DNA from: Meconema thalassinum
Lineage: Eukaryota; Arthropoda; Insecta; Orthoptera; Tettigoniidae
Assembly: GCA_946902985.2 (NCBI GenBank)
Contig: OX336388.2
Coordinates: 226,632,467-226,696,466, forward strand
DNA length: 64,000 nucleotides
Direction of reading: 5' to 3'
The position numbers and the translations under genes are program-made. The notes beneath the pieces were generated by a model. That model was not told the DNA's origin. It did not search any database and saw nothing but the letters and a program-made list of their open reading frames with translations. This document shows positions 42,438-53,356 of this stretch, one piece after another (within the stretch, counting starts at the first letter, position 1; each line of letters starts with the position of its first letter).

Positions 42438-45117
42438 ATGGCATTGAGTGAAGAAGTGCAACGGCTCTTGGAGGCCATAAACAATAAGTTGGATAGCCAA
42501 CAGACTGAAAATAAAGAAAGGTTAGGATCCATAACTGAAAGTTTAGAGTCACTAAAAACTAACGGTGATAATATGGGCACTAAATTAGAAGCTATCGAAG
42601 TTAAAAGTGATAATATGGGCACTAAATTAGAAGCTATCGAAGTTAAAAGTGATAATATGGGAACTAAATTAGAAACTATCGAAGCTAACTGTGTAGATAT
42701 GAACAATGAAGTAAAGGCTGAGATAGATAAAATAAATAACAAGTTCCAAGGTTTTGACACTACGTTTGGGGACAAGTTAACTGAGTTAAAAGGGGAAATC
42801 GCCAGTGAGATTAAAAAGGAAAATGAAGAATTTCATTTAGGATTGCAAGCCAAATTAGATACTTTGAACAAAAGTATGGGAGAATCCCAAACTAGGTGTC
42901 AAGAAAATTTTGAGAATTTGGAAACTAGATTAATTAACATAGAAACAAAGGGTGATGCATGTGAAAAGAAACTTGTAACCCAGATCCAAGGTGTGCAGAC
43001 AAAATTGACAGCTCAGATAGAATTTAACAAGAATATTTGTGAACGTTCCCGGGATGAGATAAAAGAAAGTTTTAAGAAATTAGGAGAAGAATTTAAAGGG
43101 GTAAAGGACAAAGTAGGAGACCTCGAGGGAAAAGTCGAGAAGGTCCAGGCAGAAATAATCGATGTTAAGAAGCAAAGTAAGGCCGATGCAAGTAAAAGGG
43201 AATTGCAATTTAACGTATTCACGGGACAGGTGGACGAATGGTTGAGGAAGCATGAGGGGGATATTACCACGAAGTTAGGTGAATACGAAGGGAATCTTAA
43301 GGGTGAAAGTATGCAACGAAAAAAGGATCGTGATGAACAACTCGTGAAAATAGAGAGGATAGATAAAGGGGTTACTGGAATACAGGAAACTGTAATAGGA
43401 TTAACAAAACAAATGGGAGACACCAAGGGAGATATAGATAAGGTTATGACTGACATAACAAGTATATTCGAGGAACAAGGAAAGGCTCGAGAGGATATGA
43501 ACAAGATCCAGGACAAAGTCGATAAAGGACGAAAAGAAGTGGAGAAGAAGATAAAGTAAATACGAGAAGACCTAGATACCAGAGGTGACGTGAAACTAGA
43601 AATTATAGACCAACAGGCCAAGGTCATTAAGAAAGAGGTAGAAGACCAACTAAATGAGTTCAGGGATAGCTTCAGGGATGAGAAATTCCAACTCAAAAAG
43701 GTAGAGGAAGATATTAAAAGGAATCAAGAAAGAATTCAGAATGAATTAAGATCCCGATTGGAGAGGACTGAACATAAGAATAGTCAAATGGAAATCCAAC
43801 TCATGGCTAATGAAGAAAGTGCCCGCAGGGAAAGGAAGTTAGAATTTGAGAATCAGGAGGAGTTTCCAAAGACAGGATGGGTAGATTCCCGTGAACAAGG
43901 CACAGATACGGAGAGGGACTTAGGAGGGGAGAGCTCTTATAAGAACCCAGGATATCCGATGGCGATGTCAACCCCGTACATGAATCAGACAAATGGCCAG
44001 ATAATAAACATTATTAAATCCAATGAGGACAGACCAGTAAAGTTTACGGGTAATAACATGTCTATTACTCCAAAATACTGGCTAAAGGAAGTTGCAGAGT
44101 ATTTAAACGAGATGAAAGTTCCTCAGGATCGGAGACTGAGAGCTATTGAAAAGCTGTTGGCAGGTGATTGTCTCACCTGGTTCAGAAGCTTCAGATACAC
44201 CTTTGATACGGTGGAAGGCTTTAGGGAAGCATTTTTAAAAACGATATTGGGCAGCAGACGTCCAAGAGAATTTAAGGCTGGATCTGTACTCTAGGAAGTA
44301 CAGCACCAATGCACCTACTAAATACTCGGAGTTTTTCACCGCTCAGCTGTGTAAATTCCGCGAACTGGATATTGCTCCGGCAGAAAACGACCTGTGTGCC
44401 GCCATTGCAAGACAACTTCCGTATGAGATTCAGAGGCTGTTAATCTCATCCAAAGCCAGAAGTGCTGTGGAAGTGGAGAGTGTATTACGTCAGTTAGATA
44501 TGACGACTTCGCACGTAACTCCTCGGCATCAAAGACAAACTGAGCAAGTACACATGGCCAGCAGTCAGGAAACTGGAGAAAAACCAGCGACCAGGAATCA
44601 GTCCACCAGCACGGATACCCAAGGACTAGGTCGAGAGTATGGGCACCAGGAGCCTAGAAGGATACAGCCATACTACAGAGGAGGATATCGAGGAAGAAAT
44701 CCTAGGAGTTCAGGTTATAGGCAACAAGAGAGCCGACCCTATAACAATAACCATCAAAGGCAAGAAAACAGAAAGAAATGGGAGAATTATCCCAGAAGGA
44801 ATGTAAGGCCAGAGGATAGGGATGATGAATATCGGGCCGAAATAGAAGAAAGATATCAGGAAAGTCTTCGTTATATGAACGAACGACCAGATGAACCTGA
44901 TAGGCAGAAAGTCCGTTGGAGTGAGGCAATTAAGAACCGGAAATCACCCGACCGACTAGACGGAGCTCAAAGCTTGGAACTACAAGCTCAGTTAAAGAAT
45001 GAGGGAAAAGGGAGCCCTCAGGATAAAAAAAACTCCAAATTTAAATTGTCAAAAGTGGAAACATACCAGGAGCTGGGAGGAGGTAGAAATTGTGAATTGG
45101 ATAGCCAGACCAGATGA
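42438..45117 (+). pseudogene. Gag of element 2: coiled coil, capsid-like domain, basic tail
   Basis: Starts at ATG 42438. Residues 1-373 are coiled coil; residues about 40-85 contain two to three 14-residue (double-heptad) repeats of the SDNMGTKLEAIEVK type. TAA at 43557-43559 interrupts the frame, which continues in phase with more coiled coil and the capsid-like domain (PKYWLKEVAEYL, LTWFRSFRYTFDTVEGF). A one-base shift in the A-run near 44238 moves the rest to another frame, where YSEFFTAQLCKFRELD, AAIARQLPYEIQRLL and a basic R/Y/N/G tail (YYRGGYRGRNPRSSGYR) continue to TGA 45115-45117. No CCHC knuckle seen. Coil and capsid in one phase here suggests they form a single Gag in the lineage. 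Confidence 0.8.
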
Positions 45118-45685
45118 GCTAATTAACGAGGATGTGGAAGGAATCCCACATGTTAAAAGAGAGTTACCTATAATTATGATTAGGATAGAAGGACTACTGG
45201 TCAGAGCATTGATTGATACCGGATCCACAATAAGTCTAATTACACAAACCCTTCTAAATGAATTGGAAACAAGGGGCCGAGTATTAAAGATTCCCACATC
45301 AAGTGTAAAGATTAAGGGGATTATCCCTGAAAAATCTTTAACATGTAAATTTCAGGTATACATTGATCTGATCATGGGTAACGCTGAAATTTCGCAGTGC
45401 TTTTTGCTGGTAAATCAATTACCGTATAATGTCATATTAGGTATTGATTTTATCCGTGAGAACAAGGTCATCATAGACCTAGCGCAAAACTGCATTAGAG
45501 TTCAAAGAGAGGATGTGGATGAGCAAAACATTAACCTACAGGAACAGGATGCGAAAATAGGAGAACAGGTATGGCATATGGAAGAAGTGATTGAGGAAGA
45601 TTATAAGGACATAGAAAAGATATTTGAAGTCCTCAACATAGAACTCGAAGATAATTTGGAAAATGAGTTCGAGACCAACCTGTGA
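44999..45685 (+). CDS. Retropepsin-like aspartic protease region, element 2
   Basis: Open frame overlapping the Gag end in the +1 phase; the ATG at 44999 is probably incidental because the domain begins later. Active-site signature LIDTGSTISLI lies near residue 73, and NVILGIDFI near residue 145. An acidic linker of about 70 residues (rich in E, D and Q) follows and leads to TGA 45683-45685; the same frame then enters RT. The linker is longer than the corresponding part of element 1. The stop could be a mutation or a readthrough site; no classic readthrough context follows it. Confidence 0.85.
   Translation: MREKGALRIKKTPNLNCQKWKHTRSWEEVEIVNWIARPDELINEDVEGIPHVKRELPIIMIRIEGLLVRALIDTGSTISLITQTLLNELETRGRVLKIPTSSVKIKGIIPEKSLTCKFQVYIDLIMGNAEISQCFLLVNQLPYNVILGIDFIRENKVIIDLAQNCIRVQREDVDEQNINLQEQDAKIGEQVWHMEEVIEEDYKDIEKIFEVLNIELEDNLENEFETNL
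45025..45033 (+). promoter_or_regulatory. A-AAA-AAC string near gag end, element 2
   Basis: Eight A then C, read AAA-AAC in the Gag frame: a canonical -1 slippery heptamer at the place matching the element 1 A-run. However, the -1 frame here closes at 45042 and protease lies in the +1 frame, so an indel probably followed. Confidence 0.35.
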
Positions 45686-45691
45686 GGAAAA

Positions 45692-48634
45692 GTGGAGGAA
45701 GCTAAAGTCAGCCTTGAAAATAAGGAACAGTTAAAGAAATTATTATTGGATTATAGGGACGTATTTGATTCCAAGCCAGGGAAGATTGAAAATTTTAAAT
45801 ACGCGTTCCAAGTCAATGATTGGGCACCGTTCAAACAAAAACCATACCCGGTTGCGGAAAAACATTACCCACAAACTAAGAAGACACTGCAGGAGATGAT
45901 GAATGCAGGTGTTATAGAAAAGATGGCGACACCATATGTTAGTCCATTAGTGATTGTGAGTAAACCGGATGGCTCAGTAAGGGTGTGTTTAGATGCCAGA
46001 AATTTAAATGCAAAAATCATACCAGAAAATGATTCGGCACCACCCATAAAAGAAATACTGAGGAAGTTCAAAGGCAAGAAGATTTTTACAAATATTGACA
46101 TGACTTCTTCGTATCATCATCTCGAACTGGAAGAGAAAACCAGCTTGTTGACTGGATTTCAGTTCGACCAACAAACATATTGTTTTAGAAGATGTCCGTT
46201 TGGATTGAAGACCGCGGGATCTGCATTAATAAGAGCGCTTGATCGAAACCTGTCAGAGGAAGTGAAAGATTGCACTATCCGATACGTGGATGACATTTTG
46301 CTTACCTCGGAGAATATTGGGGAACATTTAGAGAATTTGAAGAAATTATTGGAAGACTTAAGAAGGGCAAATTTTAAAATAAATTTAAAGAAGTCGAATT
46401 TTTGTCAAAGGCAAGTGACATTTTTAGGGCATGTGATTGACAAGGATGGTGTTAAACCAAATCCATGCAAATTGGAATCGATAAGGGATTTTCCAAGGCC
46501 TTTGAAGGTGAAGAACGTTCGCCAGTTTTTGGGATTGATTGGGTTCTTCTCAGGACATTGTCCATCATACACCAAAACTGTTGCACCACTACAGGACCTT
46601 CTGAAGAAGGGGGGCAAGTGGAAATGGACGGAGGAAGCAGAAAAGGCATTCGTGGAAGCCAAGGAAATGCTCTTAAATTACGTGAAGCTAGGATATCCTG
46701 ATTTTAATCAGAGATTTATCATTCAGACAGACGCATCCCAGATTGGAATAGGGGCAATGCTATATCAGGAGAACCCGGAAAACCCTGATAAGAAGAACTA
46801 TCTAGCTTTCACAAGTAGGAGACTGAAACCACACGAGAAAAATTATACGATCAGCGAGATCGAGCTGTTAGCGATATTGCACGCGTTGCAATATTGGCGG
46901 AAGATCGTATATGGGTTTCAGGTCATTCTAAGAACGGATCATAAAGCCTTAACCTTTTTGATGAAGACTGATTTATCCAGTCAAAGGTTGATGCGTTGGG
47001 CTTTATACATTCAACAATTTGATGTCAAGATAGAGTACTGCCCAGGAAAGGAAAATATAGTTCCAGACTACTTAAGTAGACAGCCAGAGTCCATAGAAGA
47101 GGAAGTAATGGCTATAGATTTGGAAGACAGGGATCAGCGTACTCTTAATGAGTTAAGAAGCATTAGTCAAAGACAACGGGAGGATCCATGGATGAATATG
47201 CTTATATCTTTCCTTGAGGGAAGCTTGATAAGAGGAACACCAGCGTACACGGAAGCGAATAAGATAGCTCAAGACTACACGTTTTATAATGGATTGTTAT
47301 ATAAGTTTGTGGACTCTGACCATACAAAATTAAGGATTGTTGTACCTGCAATTTTGCAGAGGAAAATAGTATGGTTAGCCCATAGATCGTTCGGACATAT
47401 GGGAGTCGACAAAACAGTCTCAATGCTGAAAGAAGCATTTGTATGGCCGAGACTGAGAGAAACTGTAAGGAACACGCTAAAGACATGTGATCTATGTCAA
47501 AGGATCAAACCTAATGCATTCCTGATGAGGCAGAAGCCTATACCATTGTTGCCCGAAAGGCCCGGCCAAATCATATCTATTGATAATTTTGGACCTTTGC
47601 CAAAGGCAAGAAGAGGAACTCGACACATAATGGTGGCTATGGATGTCTTCACTAAAATGGTTGTCCTTGCTCCCATACAGAAGACTAGTACAAAACAGGT
47701 GTTAAAACGACTTAAAGAAAAAGTGATACCGATTCTGGGGAAACCTGAGAATTTGTTGTCGGATCACGGCAGTTGTTTCACCAGTGTAGAGTTCAGACGA
47801 GAATTAGAAAGACTTGGAATACGTCAGATTTTGTCAAGTATTCGCCATCCTGAGGCAAATCCTGTAGAAAGAGTGATGAGAGAGACGGCCAAGTATTGTA
47901 GAATATACTGTGCCGAAGAAAATTGGAAGTGGATAGATATCTTGGATATTATCGAATTTTGTATAAATAATACAATCCATGAATCCACAGGAGAGATACC
48001 CATAACGTTACATCGGAATGAGCAACCAGAAAGACCTTGGAGTCTGGTAATTCCTAGGCCAGCAGACGCTCAGCCTGGAAGAGATGTACGCATTAGAAGA
48101 GCCTTTGAGCATCTAAAAGCTCAAGCCGACAGGAGGCAGAGAAGAAATAGGCATAAGAGGTATCATCGACCATTATTAGCAGGAGAAATGGTGTTCGTAA
48201 AAAGACCAGCCATTTCGGATCCAGGGAACCGTGTGTACAAGAAATTCCAGAAAATGTACCACGGACCATATCAAATAATCAGAGATTTGAGGAATAACGC
48301 ATATAGAATTCGGCACTGTGAAACGGATCACGAAGTGACCATGGATTCAGCAAATTTGAAATTATATTACCCTCCCGAAGATTTCGATGAAGTAAATGAA
48401 CAAGCCCTGGTTATGGAAACATTTAGGGATGAATCCGCTTTTGACATAAACAAGAATAAGGAAGAAATAGAAAATAGAGCTCAAGCATTCGAGTGCGAAT
48501 GCGAATTGGTGAAATTGTATTGGGAATTTAAAGAAATAATTGAATTTATTGAAGAAGAAAATTCCAATTTAAGAAAGGAAAATGATGAAATAAGGAAACG
48601 GGTAGGGATAGACCAAACCCGTAAGGAAGAATGA
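45692..48634 (+). CDS. Pol polyprotein (RT, RNase H, integrase) of element 2, intact
   Basis: 980 codons without a break, in phase with protease across one TGA; the first in-frame initiator is GTG, so it is not an independent start. RT, residues about 45-290: KPDGSVRVCLDARNLN, NIDMTSSYHHLEL, CPFGLKTAG, YVDD at residues 198-201 (46283-46294), FLGHVIDKDG. RNase H, about 340-460: QTDASQIGIGAM, SEIELLAI, RTDHKALTF. Integrase: zinc residues in GHMGVDKT and CDLCQRIK; catalytic D in SIDNFGPLPKARRG (about 630), D in LLSDHGSCFTS (about 691), E in EANPVERVM (about 726); then a GPY/F-like module with MVFVKRP and YHGPYQIIRD. A ~90-residue acidic, coiled-coil-like C-terminal extension (ENSNLRKENDEIRKRV) is absent from element 1. 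All catalytic residues are present. Confidence 0.95.
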   Translation: MEEAKVSLENKEQLKKLLLDYRDVFDSKPGKIENFKYAFQVNDWAPFKQKPYPVAEKHYPQTKKTLQEMMNAGVIEKMATPYVSPLVIVSKPDGSVRVCLDARNLNAKIIPENDSAPPIKEILRKFKGKKIFTNIDMTSSYHHLELEEKTSLLTGFQFDQQTYCFRRCPFGLKTAGSALIRALDRNLSEEVKDCTIRYVDDILLTSENIGEHLENLKKLLEDLRRANFKINLKKSNFCQRQVTFLGHVIDKDGVKPNPCKLESIRDFPRPLKVKNVRQFLGLIGFFSGHCPSYTKTVAPLQDLLKKGGKWKWTEEAEKAFVEAKEMLLNYVKLGYPDFNQRFIIQTDASQIGIGAMLYQENPENPDKKNYLAFTSRRLKPHEKNYTISEIELLAILHALQYWRKIVYGFQVILRTDHKALTFLMKTDLSSQRLMRWALYIQQFDVKIEYCPGKENIVPDYLSRQPESIEEEVMAIDLEDRDQRTLNELRSISQRQREDPWMNMLISFLEGSLIRGTPAYTEANKIAQDYTFYNGLLYKFVDSDHTKLRIVVPAILQRKIVWLAHRSFGHMGVDKTVSMLKEAFVWPRLRETVRNTLKTCDLCQRIKPNAFLMRQKPIPLLPERPGQIISIDNFGPLPKARRGTRHIMVAMDVFTKMVVLAPIQKTSTKQVLKRLKEKVIPILGKPENLLSDHGSCFTSVEFRRELERLGIRQILSSIRHPEANPVERVMRETAKYCRIYCAEENWKWIDILDIIEFCINNTIHESTGEIPITLHRNEQPERPWSLVIPRPADAQPGRDVRIRRAFEHLKAQADRRQRRNRHKRYHRPLLAGEMVFVKRPAISDPGNRVYKKFQKMYHGPYQIIRDLRNNAYRIRHCETDHEVTMDSANLKLYYPPEDFDEVNEQALVMETFRDESAFDINKNKEEIENRAQAFECECELVKLYWEFKEIIEFIEEENSNLRKENDEIRKRVGIDQTRKEE

Positions 48635-48841
48635 GGTTCTGGGGACTTAAAGTCCAGACAAGTAAGGAAAGAGAAAAGGGTAGGGACAGAGCATATCCGA
48701 CCTACACAATTACCGGATACGACTTTAAGGAAGTAAAAACAACAGTAGATACGGACGACGTTATGATGGCTTCGACGAATAAAGACAGATATGATTAATT
48801 GAAATAAATTTCCTCAAAATTTTTCGAAAATTTATTTACCT

Positions 48842-48855
48842 AAGGAGGGGAGAGA
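48842..48855 (+). other. Polypurine tract, element 2
   Basis: AAGGAGGGGAGAGA directly abuts the 3' LTR. Confidence 0.85.
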
Positions 48856-51800
48856 TGAACCCATGTGCCATAGGGTCCAATGAGGGCGAATCCATGTATT
48901 TGGGAAAGAAATGAAAGAAACGTATAGTTTCTAATGTAACTTAAAGAAAGATCCAGCTAAGATGCTAGCCTAATATGGTGCAAGAGGCGAGGACCAGGTG
49001 TTCGTGAGATGAGATCATCCCTCTTGACATTCAGAAGGGAGCGAGTCATGAGTATTAATAACCGAGTGGAAATTTCCCAAGATTAAACAAGGAAGCCTGA
49101 CTCGGAAATTGACCTTACGTTGCTGGAAATTGACAACACCGCTTATGCGCCAGAAGAGGAATAATTAAATTTAACCCGTTTACAAGTATAATAATGAGTA
49201 AACAAGTACAGTACAGTGAATCATTTCGAATGAGAGATTTTTTAGTAAAGAGAAACCATTTAATAATTGCGCAGGAGAAAACTGCAAACGCAAGACGACG
49301 TCATCGGGGAATTACCAAGGCCTGTGTGGAGGGGAGAAAGCAAAAGAAATGCAACACCCACACAATTGAGGACGAGAAATTAATTAATATCTCCGAATTG
49401 CACGATCGATTCTTAGGGGCAATGAGATTATTTGACATTGAGAAGACGAGCTTTCGGAAGGTATAATTTTTATATTTGTGCCACCATTATTTTAGAAATT
49501 GGTCACAGAAAGGACTAGAGTCTTATTTTTTTGTAGTGAAATAGTATAAAGCTTCGGGCTTCACCAAGCCAATCATGCAGTTATTCTGACAACCCGTGAG
49601 GGTGTTACTACGCATGCAGTCATTCCGACAGTCCGTGAGGGGCGTAAGACTACATCACAGCACATCAGTATCCAGACAGCCGTGTGGGGCGTAACTCTGC
49701 GTCACATTGAAAACAGTTACTAGTACTCCTTGAGGGGAGAAACGCTGTGTTACACCGCAGAAGTAATATCCGATAGCCATAGGCGTCGCAGTATTAACAA
49801 CTTGCTTGCCTCCATAAGGAGTGGTAAAGAAGAAATTTAAAGTATCGCCGTATTGGAATATTAGGAAAATCCTAGTTACAGGATTTAGGCCCGACTGTAT
49901 ACAAGTTATAGTGAAAGTTCGTAAGATAAAGTCAGAGCAGGCTGCGAACCTCGGACTTAAAGGCGATAGGTCGTTAAATAGACGAACGAATATATCATAA
50001 CGTACGGAAGTACCGTACCAGAAAGATAAACTGTTATCTAAATTAAAGAACCCAAAAAGGGAAGAACAGAATAAGGTTCGGAACGTATATCAGAAACGTA
50101 GGAGTGCTAGAACCGATCAAATAAAGAAGCACGGAGACTATAAACATTATCTCCAGAAAGCAGGCGAACTATTCTAAAAGTACTAGACTCGAGAAGTACT
50201 AGCTGCTATAAACTAAATCTATAGGTCATCGAGAGGTTAGTGAGGAGACCTCGATCCGAATAGACTTTTGCGAGGATCGATAAACAGATCTACAAAGAAG
50301 CCGTTCAAGCTAGATAAATAGCCGGTCATCCAGGATAGGAGTAGAAGAATTTGGATTCCAGGGAACAGTAGATGTTTCGAGACTTTCGTATTCTGCAGGA
50401 TAGGAAGCCGACATTGAATAAATTTCACCCTTGGAAACGGGAAATTAAGAGGTCACGTGTGATAGGCTCAGAAATACGGCCTAGTGATCAAGAATTGTGA
50501 AGTGTAAATTTATCAAGATTGTGTGTTAAATTAATATTTTGAGTGTTTATTATGTGTTCTAAAGGGACACATCAGTGTATAAAAATGTCGTCAATGTTAA
50601 GTGTCTTAAATATATGTCAAGAAGTGTTTGTACATAAGATGAATTCCTTTAATATGGAGTAAAAGTTCAAAGTGGGCCAAAAATGAAACACCGCACAAGA
50701 ATAAAGATCATGGGACGATCTTAAAAACATGTGAGTACTGAATTTCATTCTATTTTGGTGTCAGGAATTGGTTGTGTACAAATCCACCGGAGTTTTTGAG
50801 TAAAAGGGATGTGTTTTAAGAAATAAATACTGAATAAACAAGAACGCGGTCTGAACAATAATAGAAATTTGAGAAATTATAAATAATTATGTAAAGAATA
50901 AATCCCGTAGAGGAAATATGTGAATAAAATGTTAATGTATTTAACGAATGTCATAAGAGCAAGCGAAATATCAGTAATTATCATGAAAGATATTTAAATA
51001 AAGTAAAGTTGAGATATGAAAGAAATAGCTTTTGAGCTTGTGTAAAGAATAAAGATAATACTTATAACTAAGTATGGAAATATTAAATAAAGATCAAATA
51101 AATTGATGTGAACATAAGAGCGTTAAAGCCTTAATATATGTGTAAGATATGATGTTCAAGGGAATGTTTTAAATGGGAGCGATTTATCGGCAACGGAAAA
51201 GATTAATATAAGAATTAAAAACAATATGAATTGTTACTAATGAGATTTATCAGTTCTTGGGAAGACATTTCGGCTTAAAATAATGCATAGCGCAAAGGAG
51301 CGCAAATAATATTAAAATGTCACGCTAGGAAAGCGTAGAAGTTAAAATACTTGGTAAATTACTTATGGAGGGTAGTTGATTGTAGTGAATTGATAATTGT
51401 ATAAGTCCTCTATTTGTGACGTTGTATCACGAGGCATTGTGTATGTATTAAAAGGGAGCTAATGTATGGTATTATTGAGCGTATGTCATGTAGGCCACGG
51501 CCGACTTTAAATCGCGTCTTGTATAAGTCCTTTATAAGGGAATGGTTCCCGAGGCATGTGAAGAGATTCGAACTCAGAATCCTCTTATGATAAAAGCCCC
51601 TTAATTCTCCGTCGTCGAATGTGTATTAATCTTCCCCAATCAATGAGGACCCTCTCATAATTAATAAATGCCAAGGGTACGAAAGTGGTCTATGAACCAA
51701 AGAATATTTGTTTGAATGGATACAGTACAGTAAAAGCCCGGTCTCTCCCCAGGACTGAGTATAATGTGAAGGTTTGTTTTGAAAGCCTTGGAAAGGAGCT

Positions 51801-52766
51801 GCTAACGTGGGTTAGACAGAGAGTCGCCCGTCACCCTCCGTGTCATAAATCGCGCCCGAGTATAATGGCCCGGCTCTCTTAGAGTAAGGGTGGGCCGGAA
51901 CCGTCTCGTAAGATGTAGTAAAGACACCGTGAGTGTTTAAAATTGTTAACGACCCGGGCGTTGAACCGAGGTCCTTGTAGATTGATATTTTCGTTTGCCT
52001 GTTCAGATCGTAGTTTCTTATGTGATAATGGTCTTATAAGACATAAGAGATAAATAACAATCCCTATTGTAATGATGTACGGAAGTAGGATTCCACGAGT
52101 TAATTGAAGGCAACTAAGTTTCGGGAGTAACTATAGTTTTTTTGACTGTGTCAAGTATCTTCACGCTCTGGAGTACACAAGTGATTTCCTGATTACCTTA
52201 ATATATTTGTGAAAATAAAGAGAGATGATAACAGCTGAATGTGTGAACATGCCCAAAATATTGAGTTAGATAATTAACAAAAAAAAATTAAATGTAATTA
52301 TACATTTGTTTTGAGGATTAAGACAATATAAAAGATAGTATTTGAGGTGTACAAGAGTGACACCATTATTATGTAAAGCATGGAGCCAAAAGAGCTCGGA
52401 GTTATATAAAGCTTACAGTTGATGCTTTATGGAAGTAAGACTAAGTAGGAATTGTTGGTTTATGTGGAAACCATATGTTTAAATACAATATTTGTTTTAT
52501 TATATTTGTGATTCCTTGTTCATTTGGAACAAGTAGATGATTATGGGTCAGTAATTAAATTGTTAAAGTGTTTGTAGCGCCATTAATTTTATTAATTAAA
52601 TGTGTTAAAATAGGAGTTGATTTTGTTGTTATTTTTGCAAGTGTATCCTCTAATTAATCCAAAATATGTGAGTCACAGAGTGGGGGAACTTACCGCTGCC
52701 CCGAAAATTCCGAATTGAGCTACGCTGGTATACTGTGATTGGCATATTTCTTGCTAAAAGGGCACA
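48856..52766 (+). repeat. 3' LTR of element 2 (3,911 bp)
   Basis: Same length as the 5' LTR, with about eight substitutions by eye (for example around 49950, 50585, 50790, 51063 and 52324). Followed by an (AT)n run. Confidence 0.93.
49194..49466 (+). CDS. Second LTR copy of the 90-residue basic ORF
   Basis: Identical product to 38399-38671. See that entry for features and caveats. Confidence 0.35.
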   Translation: MSKQVQYSESFRMRDFLVKRNHLIIAQEKTANARRRHRGITKACVEGRKQKKCNTHTIEDEKLINISELHDRFLGAMRLFDIEKTSFRKV

Positions 52767-53356
52767 ATATATATATATATATATATATCAGTTTCTTGTG
52801 GACACGGTTACTGCCGTAATTTTGTACCGATCACTTTGAATTTTTTACATAATATGTATCCCTATAAAATCTCGGTCGAGTTCATTAATGGGCAAAATCG
52901 GTCGAAGGGGGTGAGAATGGGGGGCTTTTTTCGATAAAGTGAAATTTTGCTATAACTCTCTTAATACTTGAAATATCGAATCCATTTGCAGTTCATAATA
53001 TGTGTCGGATAAGTGCCAAAAATGTATGTCAAATAAGTTTTTTGATAGCACCAACCATTGACCAAAGGGGTGGAAAAAAGTGGGGTTTTCGAGAAACATT
53101 AATCATATCTCTCTTAATAGGCACAATATCAAAACCGTACGAAATGGAAAATATTCCACTAATAATTACCTAAAACTTTTGTCTGAAAGAATTTTTGATA
53201 TGACCCACCATTACGCCAAGGGATGAGAAAAATGATTTCAGAATTTAAAAAAATGCCAAGTGCCATCAGAGGTTACCATAACAACGCTTTTAAATTGATG
53301 AGGGATGATCTATCCGAGGTTGCCAAGACAACGCCATTCTCAAGATCACATTCATT
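52767..53356. repeat. Degenerate ~170-bp repeat units, class unknown
   Basis: After an (AT)n run, two imperfect units share ATAACTCTCTTAATA/ATATCTCTCTTAATA, GATAGCACCAACCATT/GATATGACCCACCATT and a GGGG-rich box with GAGAATGGGG/GGTGGAAAAAAG. No coding region. Probably the core of an element into which LTR element 2 inserted. Confidence 0.45.

Larger units (their letters stand above)
38061..52766 (+). mobile_element. Ty3/Gypsy LTR retrotransposon, element 2
   Basis: Two LTRs of 3,911 bp each (38061-41971 and 48856-52766) start TGAACCC and end GGGCACA, and enclose gag, protease and a complete 980-codon RT/RNase H/integrase. ATAT borders both sides, in an AT-repeat, so the duplication is weakly informative. 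The LTRs differ at about eight positions by eye, so insertion was recent. Gag and protease carry a nonsense codon and frameshifts, while pol is open throughout. Same general design as element 1 (long LTRs, coiled-coil Gag, no env), but nucleotide identity is low, so they are separate families of one lineage. Confidence 0.93.

Noticed and set aside
18472..45685. Conserved readthrough stop between protease and RT in both LTR elements
   Set aside because: The TAG in element 1 and TGA in element 2 are not at homologous positions and lack a known readthrough context, so independent nonsense changes are more likely.
45692..48634. Envelope gene downstream of or within pol of the LTR elements
   Set aside because: No ORF with signal peptide and transmembrane segments between pol and the 3' LTR in either element.
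40890..51882. 65-codon ORF in both LTRs of element 2
   Set aside because: No motif; the LTR copies explain its recurrence.
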